A DNA stretch of 64,000 bases from assembly GCF_000423405.1 (NCBI RefSeq), contig NZ_KE384013.1:307705-371704 (forward strand), given 5' to 3'. The position numbers and the translations under genes are program-made. Below are positions 1 through 7,949 of this stretch, one piece after another (within the stretch, counting starts at the first letter, position 1; each line of letters begins with the position of its first letter). The notes below the pieces were generated by a model. It saw only the letters and a program-made list of their open reading frames with translations. It was not told the DNA's origin and ran no database searches. The stretch is from Mesonia mobilis DSM 19841. GTDB taxonomy: Bacteria; Bacteroidota; Bacteroidia; Flavobacteriales; Flavobacteriaceae.

Positions 1-146
1 TGGTTGATACTTGGTTAACAGAAAAGATCTCGATCGAAAATGTGATTCAGCAATTACCAAAAGCTAATTTTGATAAAGAATTTTCTAAGAAATTCTCCAA
101 GCAAGTACAAAAATCTTTTCAGCAATCGCAATTACAAAAGGCTTAG
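1..146 (+). CDS. C-terminal fragment of an unidentified protein, cut by the window edge
   Basis: An open frame enters from the left edge (codons in phase with position 3) and ends at TAG 144-146. The visible 47 residues start VDTWLTEKISIENVIQQLPK and end in a Lys/Gln-rich, probably helical tail (FSKQVQKSFQQSQLQKA). The next gene starts 3 nt after the stop, so the two are very likely co-transcribed. I do not recognise the family from this tail and assign no function. Confidence 0.6.
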   Translation, partial: VDTWLTEKISIENVIQQLPKANFDKEFSKKFSKQVQKSFQQSQLQKA

Positions 147-149
147 TTT

Positions 150-1739
150 ATGAGTAGAGTTCAATATAATATGGCTTTATCGGGGCAACCGCCTCAAGAA
201 TTAACTGTTGCGCAAAAAGTCTTCGTGTTTGTAGGAATGTTAGGTCTTTTGGTCTTTTTATTGGCAACCTTTAATTTTCAATTTCCGAATAAAACTTTAT
301 GGTTAAGCTTGTCGTTGGGCGCTATTTCTGTCGGGACGATCGGTTTTTCTTGGTCGTTATACGCCAACAAATCAAGCGGAATTAAAAATGATGGTGTCTG
401 GTTTAAATCGTTAACCTCACGCGGACTTTGGGCTTGGGTATTCGGGATTTTAATTACGCTTTTTTACGTCGTTCTTTATTTCTTTCCGCAGTATTTAGGC
501 TTAAATGCAGACGCAGAAAACACCGGTTTGATCGCTTTATTCGATCCGTTAAGTAAAATGTTAAGCGGAAATCCTGCGAGCCAGTGGTTTGTTTACGGGA
601 CTTTATATACACTTTCAATTCTACTTTTCGGTATAAAATTCATTTGGAAATATCGTCACAGTCGCTACGAAATTATTCGTACCATTTCTGTAATGTTTTT
701 TCAAACTGCTTTTGCGTTTATCATTCCGGAATTGATGGCACGTTTAAACGGAGAAAGTTTACAACTTCCGTATTACGATCTTAAAAATATCTGGCCGCTT
801 AATTATTATAATTTTGAACAATATCGCATCGACGGTTTTCTCAATTCAGGAACGATCGGTTTAGCTTTACTTATTTTTGGCGTGATCTCTATTTTTGTGA
901 TCACGCCCATTTTGACTTATAAATATGGGAAACGTTGGTATTGCTCTTGGGTTTGTGGTTGCGGTGGTTTAGCAGAAACAGCCGGCGATCCTTTTCGACA
1001 TTTAAGCGATAAACGACAAGTTGCTTGGAAAGTCGAACGTTGGATTGTGCATAGTGTGGTGGTTTTCGTAACCTTGATGACGACTGCCGTGATCTATTCT
1101 TACCTCGATTACGATGCTGCTAAATACTGGTTGAATAAAGACGTGTTTTTAGGTTTCGTGGCTTTATTGCTCACCTTGGTTTTTGGCTGGGCAATGTTAT
1201 TTAGACGAGAAGAATTGCAAAAAGATGCGCAATACGGAGCGATCGGTTATTTTGTAATCATACTCGGACTTATCGGAATTCATTTTTTCTTCGGAAATCA
1301 ATTATTTCTTTTTCAGGCAGAAACTTTACGTAAAACCTATGCATTTTTAATTGGTTCTGTTTTTAGCGGAGTAATCGGTGTTGGTTTTTACCCCATTTTT
1401 GGGAGTCGCGTTTGGTGTCGTTTCGGTTGTCCGATGGCGGCAATTTTAGGTTTTCAGCAGCGTTTATTTTCAAAATTTAGAATCTCTACCAATGGCGGAC
1501 AATGTATTTCTTGCGGAAATTGTTCTATTTATTGTGAAATGGGAATTGATGTTCGCTCGTATGCGCAAAAAGGCCAGAATATTGTACGTTCGTCTTGTGT
1601 AGGTTGTGGTATTTGTGCAGAAGTTTGTCCGCGTGGCGTTTTAAAACTTGAAAACGATTCACCTAACGGAAGAATTAATCCGAAAGATGTACTTTTGGGC
1701 AACGATGTAGATTTGATGAACTACGTCAACCAAAAGTAG
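150..1739 (+). CDS. Polytopic membrane protein with NosR/CcoG-like 4Fe-4S ferredoxin domain
   Basis: The protein has 529 residues and about eight hydrophobic segments. Two Cys motifs sit near the membrane segments (CSWVCGCGGLAE and CRFGCPMAAILG), as in the Fer4_5 domains of NapH, NosR and CcoG. A cytoplasmic-type ferredoxin module follows with C452/C455/C458/C462 (CISCGNCSIYC) and C483/C486/C489/C493 (CVGCGICAEVCP), enough for two [4Fe-4S] clusters. By family it is a membrane electron-transfer protein; the partner is not visible. The ATG lies 3 nt after the preceding stop, and the glycosyltransferase start follows 3 nt after this stop, so this is an operon. The link between an Fe-S protein and the glycosyltransferases is unexplained. 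Confidence 0.85.
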   Translation: MSRVQYNMALSGQPPQELTVAQKVFVFVGMLGLLVFLLATFNFQFPNKTLWLSLSLGAISVGTIGFSWSLYANKSSGIKNDGVWFKSLTSRGLWAWVFGILITLFYVVLYFFPQYLGLNADAENTGLIALFDPLSKMLSGNPASQWFVYGTLYTLSILLFGIKFIWKYRHSRYEIIRTISVMFFQTAFAFIIPELMARLNGESLQLPYYDLKNIWPLNYYNFEQYRIDGFLNSGTIGLALLIFGVISIFVITPILTYKYGKRWYCSWVCGCGGLAETAGDPFRHLSDKRQVAWKVERWIVHSVVVFVTLMTTAVIYSYLDYDAAKYWLNKDVFLGFVALLLTLVFGWAMLFRREELQKDAQYGAIGYFVIILGLIGIHFFFGNQLFLFQAETLRKTYAFLIGSVFSGVIGVGFYPIFGSRVWCRFGCPMAAILGFQQRLFSKFRISTNGGQCISCGNCSIYCEMGIDVRSYAQKGQNIVRSSCVGCGICAEVCPRGVLKLENDSPNGRINPKDVLLGNDVDLMNYVNQK

Positions 1740-1742
1740 CCC

Positions 1743-2438
1743 ATGAAAAACCCCCGCATAAAAGTCATCATTCCTGCTTTTAACGAAGCAGATTCTATTG
1801 GTTTAGTCATTCAAGATATTCCTGATTTAGTTGAAGAAGTGATCGTGGTGAGTAACAATTCAACCGATCAAACTGAAGAAAATGCCCGAAAAGCTGGAGC
1901 AAGCGTTTTAACCGAAACCCGAAAAGGTTATGGTTATGCTTGTTTAAAAGGAATGGATTATGTTGCTGAACAAGCAGAAAAGCCTGATGTTATTGTGTTT
2001 TTAGATGGTGATTACAGCGATTATCCGGAGCAACTTTCAGCAATTATTCAACCCATACTTCAAGAAAATATAGATTTTGTAATTGGCGCAAGAGTAGACC
2101 GACTTAGGGAAGAAGGTTCAATGACGTTTCCACAAATTTTCGGTAATTGGTTAGCTACGCGATTAATGCGTTTGTTTTTTGGAGCAAGATTTACCGATCT
2201 AGGTCCGTTTCGAGCCATTAAATATGAAAAGTTATTGGCCTTAAAAATGGAAGACAAAACCTATGGTTGGACGGTTGAAATGCAGTTGAAAGCCATCAAA
2301 CAAAAACTTTCGTATGTAGAAGTGCCAGTAAATTATAGAAATCGAATAGGTGTTTCTAAAGTTTCAGGAACGTTAAAAGGAGCCGTAATGGCCGGGGTTA
2401 AAATTTTAGGTTGGATTTTTAAATATAGTTTGAAGTAA
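1743..2438 (+). CDS. Family 2 glycosyltransferase, polyprenyl-phosphate sugar synthase type
   Basis: This is a soluble 231-residue GT-A enzyme. It has the nucleotide-binding start IPAFNEADSIG (residues 10-20), the SNNSTDQT segment and the metal-binding DxD at D88/D90 (FLDGDYSDYPE), as in dolichyl-phosphate mannose or glucose synthases. There is no C-terminal transmembrane pair, which excludes the GtrB-like subtype. The likely reaction is transfer of a sugar from a nucleotide sugar to a polyprenyl phosphate. That would feed a polyprenol-sugar-dependent transferase such as the polytopic protein at 4119-5474; this link is inferred from proximity. The start is 3 nt after the upstream stop. Confidence 0.85.
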   Translation: MKNPRIKVIIPAFNEADSIGLVIQDIPDLVEEVIVVSNNSTDQTEENARKAGASVLTETRKGYGYACLKGMDYVAEQAEKPDVIVFLDGDYSDYPEQLSAIIQPILQENIDFVIGARVDRLREEGSMTFPQIFGNWLATRLMRLFFGARFTDLGPFRAIKYEKLLALKMEDKTYGWTVEMQLKAIKQKLSYVEVPVNYRNRIGVSKVSGTLKGAVMAGVKILGWIFKYSLK

Positions 2439-2444
2439 TAATTG

Positions 2445-2557
2445 TCGTCATTCCGCGCTTGTTGCGGAATCTCATCTAGTTTTTCTGTTATTCAGTTTTG
2501 CTAATTGAGATGCTGAGTTTGAATATAGAACGAAGTTAATCAAGTCCGGAATGACGA
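2445..2557. repeat. REP-like palindromic pair, family B (first copy)
   Basis: The left unit (2445-2474) begins TCGTCATTCCGCGCTTG and folds as a CCGC/GCGG hairpin ending in ATCTCA. A degenerate inverted unit ends CCGGAATGACGA at 2546-2557. The outer arms TCGTCATTCCG and CGGAATGACGA are exact reverse complements. It fills most of the gap between two same-strand glycosyltransferase genes. It shares the GTCAT...TCTCA frame with the repeats at 9029-9100 and 5505-5538. Confidence 0.75.
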
Positions 2558-2582
2558 AAATAAAATATTAGATTAAAAAGTT

Positions 2583-2626
2583 TCTCCTCTTCATAAAGGG
2601 GAGATGCCGAAGGCAGAGGGGTTTTT
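2583..2626 (+). repeat. Palindromic repeat of the CTCC...GGAG type touching a start codon
   Basis: The sequence forms CTCC(11 nt)GGGAG followed by the tight hairpin GCC-GAA-GGC, then AGAGGGG and TTTTT. The T-run ends at the ATG at 2627, so this element is the whole 5' flank of the next gene. It could attenuate or terminate transcription coming from the upstream operon. A related C/G palindrome lies at 7836-7856. Confidence 0.55.
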
Positions 2627-4117
2627 ATGATTACAATAATTCTTACACTTTATACACTTGCTTTACTCATTGTATTTTTCTATGCGTTAGCGCAATTGCA
2701 GTTAGTCTTCAATTATTTTAAAGCGCAAAAAGTAAAAGACACTTCAGAAAAATTTAATTTTCAGCTAGAAGAAGAAATTCCGTTTGTGACGGTTCAACTT
2801 CCTTTATACAATGAAAAATATGTTGTTGAGCGATTGCTGAAAAATATCGTTCAGCTTGATTATCCTCGAGAGAAATTAGAAATTCAAGTGTTAGACGATT
2901 CTACCGACGATTCGGTTTTACAAACTCATCAATTGGCTGAAAGATTTAAAGCTGAAGGAATCGATATTCAGCATATCATTAGAACGCATCGCAAAGGCTT
3001 TAAAGCCGGAGCCTTAAAAGAAGGTTTGAAGATCGCAAAAGGAGAATTCATTGCTATTTTTGATGCGGATTTTATGCCGAAAAAAGACTGGTTGCAGCAA
3101 ACCATTCCTTATTTTAAAGATGAAAAAATAGGAGTAGTGCAAACCCGTTGGGCGCATTTAAATCGTGATTATTCCTTGATCACCAAAGTGCAAGCCTTTG
3201 CGTTAGACTTTCATTTTATTTTAGAGCAAGTCGGCAGAAGTTTTGGCAAGCATTTTATCAATTTTAACGGAACGGCCGGTGTTTGGCGAAAGTCGTGTAT
3301 TCTTGATGCCGGGAACTGGCAAGGTGATACTCTAACCGAAGATTTAGATTTAAGTTATCGAGCCCAATTAAAAGGCTGGCAATTTAAATATTTACAAGAG
3401 GTTGAAACTCCGGCAGAATTACCGATGGTGATGAGTGCAGCGCGTTCACAGCAATTTCGATGGAATAAGGGTGCGGCAGAGAATTTTCAGAAAAATTATA
3501 GTCAATTATTTAAAAGCAAACAACTTTCTTGGGCAACTAAATTTCACGGCTTTTTTCATTTACTCAATAGTTCGATGTTTTTGTTAGTCTTGGTAATTGC
3601 GGTGTTGAGCGTTCCCGTGTTGTACATTAAAAATCAGTTTCCGGATTATCACTTTTATTTTTATGTAATGGCGTTTTTAGGTGTGAGTACTTTAATTTTC
3701 TTTATCGCTTATTTAATCACGTTCACTAAAATTCACGGAAAAGAAAAGAAAAGCTTGTTGAAATTTATCGGGATGTTTTTTGCATTTTTTTCGGTTGCGA
3801 TGGGCTTGTCAGTGCATAATACTTGGGCAATTTTAGAAGGCCATTTAGGTAAAAAATCTTCTTTCATTCGAACGCCAAAATTTAACATTACGAGTTTAAA
3901 TGATTCTTGGAAAGAGAATCAATACCTACAACATTCCTTTAGCGTTACGCAACTGCTAGAGTTGGGCTTGTTTTTTTATTTCGCATTCGCTATTTATAGT
4001 GCTTTTAAGGTAAACGATTTTGGTTTACTTATTTTTCATTTGATGCTTTTCTTTGGGTTTGGCTTTGTGGTTTGGAAATCATTTTTCCCTAACTTTCGGT
4101 TGAAAAATCGAAAATAG
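2627..4117 (+). CDS. Membrane-bound family 2 glycosyltransferase, cellulose/glucomannan synthase-like
   Basis: The 496-residue protein has an N-terminal membrane segment (about 1-25), a processive-type GT2 domain and three to four C-terminal membrane segments (from about 305). All family signature positions are present: LDDSTDDS (89-96), FDADF (145-149), the catalytic TED at 237-239 in TLTEDLDLSYR, and QQFRW (275-279). This is the D,D,D,QxxRW pattern of CESA-like synthases, which polymerise sugars from nucleotide donors at the inner membrane. The product cannot be told from sequence. The gene follows a repeat-filled gap and is followed after 1 nt by the mannosyltransferase-like gene. Confidence 0.85.
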   Translation: MITIILTLYTLALLIVFFYALAQLQLVFNYFKAQKVKDTSEKFNFQLEEEIPFVTVQLPLYNEKYVVERLLKNIVQLDYPREKLEIQVLDDSTDDSVLQTHQLAERFKAEGIDIQHIIRTHRKGFKAGALKEGLKIAKGEFIAIFDADFMPKKDWLQQTIPYFKDEKIGVVQTRWAHLNRDYSLITKVQAFALDFHFILEQVGRSFGKHFINFNGTAGVWRKSCILDAGNWQGDTLTEDLDLSYRAQLKGWQFKYLQEVETPAELPMVMSAARSQQFRWNKGAAENFQKNYSQLFKSKQLSWATKFHGFFHLLNSSMFLLVLVIAVLSVPVLYIKNQFPDYHFYFYVMAFLGVSTLIFFIAYLITFTKIHGKEKKSLLKFIGMFFAFFSVAMGLSVHNTWAILEGHLGKKSSFIRTPKFNITSLNDSWKENQYLQHSFSVTQLLELGLFFYFAFAIYSAFKVNDFGLLIFHLMLFFGFGFVVWKSFFPNFRLKNRK

Positions 4118-4118
4118 A

Positions 4119-5474
4119 TTGCTGAAGAATTTCTTGAAATATCATAAAATTTCATTGATCATGATGCTTAGCGTCGTGATCATGTATGCTGCTTTTGCTT
4201 ACGATTTGGTGCGAAGTGATTTTGTGAAGTTACTCAGTTTATACGCTGCTTTATTTTTTCTAAGTTTTAAAGTGATTCAGCTACAAAAGCTTGATTGGAA
4301 GTTATTATTAGGCTTCGGAATTGTTTGTCGGTTAGTTTTTCTTTTTGCGATCCCTAATTTATCACAAGACTTTTACCGTTTTATCTGGGATGGTAGAATG
4401 ATTGCAGAAGGCATTAATCCTTATCTTTCAACACCACAAGAATGGATGCAGTCCGGCAATTTTGAAGTAGTTGCACAATCAAGACAATTAGTGGAAGGCA
4501 TGCAAAGTCTAAATGCAAGTCATTACACCAATTATCCGCCGGTTTCTCAATGGGTTTATGCCTTGGCCGGAGTTTTGTATCCGAAGAGCATTTTAGGAAG
4601 TGTTATCGTGATGCGCATTATTTTAATTTTCGCAGATGTCGTGACCTTTTTATTTCTTCGGAAATTACTTCAGCAACTAAAATTACCACAGCATCGAGCC
4701 TTTTGGTATTTTTTAAATCCGTTAGTAATTATTGAACTTACCGGTAATTTACATTTTGAAGGCTTGATGGTAATGTGTTTATTAATCTCTATTTATTTAT
4801 TGCTGAAAAAGAAATGGATTTGGGCAGCTGTGCTGTTTGGTCTTTCGGTTTCTGTAAAGCTTCTTCCTTTGGTGTTGTTACCGTTATTTTTTCATTATTT
4901 CAGAAAACAAGAAAGGCTCAATATTTATAAGTTGATCGCTTTCTACGGAATTATTTTTTTAACCATACTCATCACTTTTCTGCCTTTTCTTTCAGTAGAA
5001 TTAATTCAGAATTTTGGAGATTCGGTAGCGCTATGGTTTAATAAATTTGAGTTTAATGCCAGTATTTATTATGTAATTCGGTGGATCGGTTTTCAGACCG
5101 TCGGCTGGAATATTATTGGGATTGCAGGTAAAATACTGCCGATAATAGTTTTATTTGCGGTTTTAGCCCTGAGCTTATTTGAAAAAAATAATTCTGAAAA
5201 GACGCTGTTTGTAAATATGCTTTTTGCGCTCAGTATTTATTTTTTGTTGTCGACTACCGTTCATCCTTGGTACGTGATCACACCTTTAGCGATTTCGATT
5301 TTCACGAACTATAAATATTTATTGGTTTGGTCGTTTACGGTGATTTTTAGTTATAGTGCCTACTGCATAAATGGTTTTAATGAACAACTGTGGTTGGTGG
5401 GGTTGGAGTATGTGTTGGTAATTGGCTTTTTGATTTATGAATTTAATTCTTCTGAAAAAATTAAGTTGTTTTAG
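4119..5474 (+). CDS. Polytopic GT87/DUF2029-like mannosyltransferase family protein
   Basis: The 451-residue protein is very hydrophobic, with ten or more predicted membrane helices. The motif QDFYRFIWDGRMIAEGINPY resembles the first acidic loop of GT-C polyprenol-phosphate-sugar-dependent transferases. The frame opens with TTG at 4119, one nt after the upstream stop. The next in-frame ATGs are at 4161 and 4164, so the start is uncertain; TTG keeps a basic N-terminus before the first helix. It ends at a repeat shared with the convergent gene. The family is fairly sure, the substrate unknown. Confidence 0.75.
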   Translation: MLKNFLKYHKISLIMMLSVVIMYAAFAYDLVRSDFVKLLSLYAALFFLSFKVIQLQKLDWKLLLGFGIVCRLVFLFAIPNLSQDFYRFIWDGRMIAEGINPYLSTPQEWMQSGNFEVVAQSRQLVEGMQSLNASHYTNYPPVSQWVYALAGVLYPKSILGSVIVMRIILIFADVVTFLFLRKLLQQLKLPQHRAFWYFLNPLVIIELTGNLHFEGLMVMCLLISIYLLLKKKWIWAAVLFGLSVSVKLLPLVLLPLFFHYFRKQERLNIYKLIAFYGIIFLTILITFLPFLSVELIQNFGDSVALWFNKFEFNASIYYVIRWIGFQTVGWNIIGIAGKILPIIVLFAVLALSLFEKNNSEKTLFVNMLFALSIYFLLSTTVHPWYVITPLAISIFTNYKYLLVWSFTVIFSYSAYCINGFNEQLWLVGLEYVLVIGFLIYEFNSSEKIKLF

Positions 5475-5480
5475 TTTCTG

Positions 5481-5579
5481 CAAGGGATAGTAGTGGCATC
5501 CTTTTTTGTTGTGCTTCGACAAGCTCAGCATGACAACAAAAAAGATATAGCGAATAGCCCGACCCGATAGGGATGCAGC
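5481..5579 (+). repeat. Structured repeat family A, copy 1, with a nested family B palindrome
   Basis: It runs from AAGGGATAGTAGTGGCATCC through a T-run, a variable stem, an A-run and AAAGATATAGCGAATAGCCC to GACCCGATAGGGATGCAGCC. The terminal hairpin is CCC-GATA-GGG. The variable stem is TTTTTTGTTGT/ACAACAAAAAA, and its loop holds the family B palindrome TGCTTCGACAAGCTCAGCA (5512-5530). Read in the sense of the minus-strand gene it follows (stop at 5580), the repeat starts immediately after the stop. It lies between convergent genes and could end transcripts from both sides. Confidence 0.85.
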
Positions 5580-6215
5580 CTAACTATTTTTCGCTTTCAA
5601 TCCAATATAAATATTTCTAATATAGATGATTGAACCACCGGCGTGAGCTGCAAATAAAACCGGGTCTTCTCGCATCACCGCGTAATAAATTAGAATTGCA
5701 GATCCCACAATGCTCAGGATCCAGAAGTTGGTGGGTAAACCCGATTCTTTTTCTTGTTCAGAATAATACCATTGGTATAGAAATCTACCGGTATAAATAA
5801 TCTGGCCAATCACTCCAATAGCCATTAACCAAGTTGCAATACCATTTTCTTCTTGTTGTGAAAATAGTAAGCTGAAATTGATATTCGCCCAAAATATTCC
5901 GTAGAAAATCGCGAAAAGAGGAAAGCCAATCACTACAATTTTGAACAATATATTCGTGGGTTTCCATTCATTTTGAAGTTGAAGATTTCTGATGAAAACA
6001 TAGTAAATAATTACTTGCCCAAGCATAATTGAGAAATCTTTTCGCAAGTAACCATAGATAAAAAAAATAATGGCAGCGATAAGGCTGAGTTTCCAAAAAG
6101 CTGAAGGTGTTTCTAATTGCTTAGCTTTTTCAGATTTTAACCACTGAAGAATAATTCGCGATGCAAATATAAACTGCGCGACAAAACCAACCGCATAAAT
6201 CATCCAATCATTCAT
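5580..6215 (-). CDS. LAB_N-domain membrane protein (lipid-A-disaccharide synthase N-terminal domain-like), two repeats
   Basis: The 211-residue protein is all-helical and hydrophobic. Two similar halves (about 1-80 and 120-205) each carry the pattern G-x2-Q-x-(I/F)-x4-R-x2-Q-W: VGFVAQFIFASRIILQW and IGVIGQIIYTGRFLYQW. This is the LAB_N fold seen in small membrane proteins near lipid glycosylation genes. I place the start at ATG 6215 (MNDWMIYA); an upstream TTG at 6233 lies in what looks like the promoter/leader. The leader is 19/20 identical over 20 nt to that of the pseudouridine synthase gene at 12606. It could act with the nearby glycosyltransferases on a lipid carrier; that is inference. 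Confidence 0.75.
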   Translation of the reverse strand: MNDWMIYAVGFVAQFIFASRIILQWLKSEKAKQLETPSAFWKLSLIAAIIFFIYGYLRKDFSIMLGQVIIYYVFIRNLQLQNEWKPTNILFKIVVIGFPLFAIFYGIFWANINFSLLFSQQEENGIATWLMAIGVIGQIIYTGRFLYQWYYSEQEKESGLPTNFWILSIVGSAILIYYAVMREDPVLFAAHAGGSIIYIRNIYIGLKAKNS

Positions 6216-6275
6216 AGTCGAAATTTTTTGCAATAACGGTATTTTAGGACCAACTATTTAGTTTTTGGCAAAAGC

Positions 6276-7811
6276 TTATTTCTTGTTTAACGCTACTCGT
6301 TTTACCTCATACACGTCTTTTCTTCTATCTTTTAAGTTATGAACGCTTCCAAAAGTGTGTAACTCTCTTAGTAAATCGATATCTACATCGGCCACTAAGA
6401 TCATCTCTGCATTTGGGGTCGCTTCGGCTTTAATTCCGTTACTCGGGAACGCAAAATCACAAGGTGTAAAAACGGCCGATTGTGCATATTGAATATCCAT
6501 ATTGTGCACGTTTGGTAAATTACCAACGCTACCGGCAATGGCAACATAACATTCGTTTTCAACCGCTCGAGCCTGTGCGCAAAGTTTTATACGCGAATAG
6601 CCGTTTTGTGTGTCGGTTAAAAACGGAACAAACAAAATATCCATTCCTTCTTCAGCTAATAGTCGAGAAAGCTCTGGGAATTCAACATCATAACAAATTA
6701 GAATTCCAATTTTACCGCAATCGGTATCAAAAGTTTTGACGATATTTCCTGTTTGCATTCCCCAAACTCTAGCTTCATCTGGAGTAACGTGTATTTTTTC
6801 AAAACGTTCTATGCTTCCGTCACGTTTGCACAAATAACCAACATTGTAAAGTTTACCATCGATCATTTCAGGCATACTTCCGGAAATAATATTGATATTA
6901 TAAGAAACGGAAAGTTCTGAAAAAAGCTCAATAATTGTTTCTGTAAAACCTGCCAATTCTCGAATAGCTTCCGGTTCACTCATATGGTTGTAAGCCGCCA
7001 TTAACGGAGCGTTAAAAAACTCAGGAAACAAAGCAAAATCTGAACGATAACCGGCAACGGTATCGATAAAATATTCGGCTTGATGCATTAAATCTTCTAA
7101 ACCTTCGTAGGTACGCATTTGCCATTGAATGAGCCCTAAACGCACGACACTTTTATTCGCAGAAGGCTTTTTACTGGGTTTGGTGTAATACACATTATCC
7201 CATTCCATCAACACCGCATATTCGCCAGAATCATCATCGCCTTCTAAATAACCTTTTAAAATTCGAACCGGATGAAAATCGTTAGACAGCTGAAAGTTTA
7301 ATACCGGATCGTGAATTTCTTTTGAACGTACTTTTTCAATGTATTGAAGCGGACTAATATCTTTTGAAAACTTATGGTAGTTGGGGATTCGTCCTCCAAA
7401 AACGATCCCTTTTAAGTTGAGGTTCTCGCAAAGTTCTTTTCGGTAATCGTAAAGACGGCGACCTAATCGTAAGCCGCGATAATCGGGTTTAATAAAGACA
7501 TCAATCCCGTAGAGCGTATCCCCCTCTTCATCGTGAATTTTAAATGAAGTATCTCCGGCAATATCGTCGTAGGTGTGATTATCATCAATTTCATCAAAAT
7601 CGACAATAACTGAAAGCGCGCATCCGGCAATATCACCATTCACTTTGATCACGATTTGCCCTTCCGGAAATAGCGAAATCAATTTTCCTATTTCATCTAA
7701 TTTCCAATACGAATTGGGCATCGAGTGGTAAGCTGCTTCTGTGGCTTCTTTCAACTCTTCAAAATCCTCTAAGGTGAGGTATTTTAACTCTACATTTTCA
7801 ATTTTATCCAT
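6276..7811 (-). CDS. Bifunctional GNAT acetyltransferase / carbon-nitrogen hydrolase fusion
   Basis: An N-terminal GNAT domain (about residues 1-200; acetyl-CoA loop YRGLRLGRRLY) is fused to a nitrilase-superfamily domain (about 220-505). The Glu-Lys-Cys triad is visible as FPEFF, FEKIHVTPDE and ILICYDVEFPE. The second domain should hydrolyse an amide or nitrile-type C-N bond; the acceptor of the acetyl group is unknown. I choose ATG 7811 (MDKIENVELK). The frame can be extended to a TTG at 7829, but that lies next to a palindromic repeat. The gene is downstream of a polyamine gene set on the same strand, separated by repeats, so a role with amine substrates is possible but unproven. Confidence 0.85.
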   Translation of the reverse strand: MDKIENVELKYLTLEDFEELKEATEAAYHSMPNSYWKLDEIGKLISLFPEGQIVIKVNGDIAGCALSVIVDFDEIDDNHTYDDIAGDTSFKIHDEEGDTLYGIDVFIKPDYRGLRLGRRLYDYRKELCENLNLKGIVFGGRIPNYHKFSKDISPLQYIEKVRSKEIHDPVLNFQLSNDFHPVRILKGYLEGDDDSGEYAVLMEWDNVYYTKPSKKPSANKSVVRLGLIQWQMRTYEGLEDLMHQAEYFIDTVAGYRSDFALFPEFFNAPLMAAYNHMSEPEAIRELAGFTETIIELFSELSVSYNINIISGSMPEMIDGKLYNVGYLCKRDGSIERFEKIHVTPDEARVWGMQTGNIVKTFDTDCGKIGILICYDVEFPELSRLLAEEGMDILFVPFLTDTQNGYSRIKLCAQARAVENECYVAIAGSVGNLPNVHNMDIQYAQSAVFTPCDFAFPSNGIKAEATPNAEMILVADVDIDLLRELHTFGSVHNLKDRRKDVYEVKRVALNKK

Positions 7812-7823
7812 CTTCAATTGTTT

Positions 7824-7860
7824 AACCACCCCTAACCCCTCCTTTAACAGGAGGGGATTT
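7824..7860. repeat. C/G palindrome upstream of the GNAT/nitrilase gene (family C)
   Basis: CCCCTCC (7836-7842) and GGAGGGG (7850-7856) form a 7-bp perfect stem with a 7-nt loop, preceded by CCACCCCTAA and followed by ATTTTTT. The T-run makes it a possible terminator on the plus strand, but no plus gene ends here, so I treat it as an interspersed repeat. Confidence 0.55.
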
Positions 7861-7949
7861 TTTAATTAGTTTGCGAAATCTCACAGATTTTTTAAAATTA
7901 AGGAGGTTTATTTATACTTCAAGAATCTTTTAATAGTAATGGAAATTTC

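Noticed and set aside
7830-7856. C/G hairpin as a terminator
   Set aside because: The T-run is on the plus strand, where no gene ends. On the minus strand it would be upstream of a gene. It fits better as an interspersed repeat.
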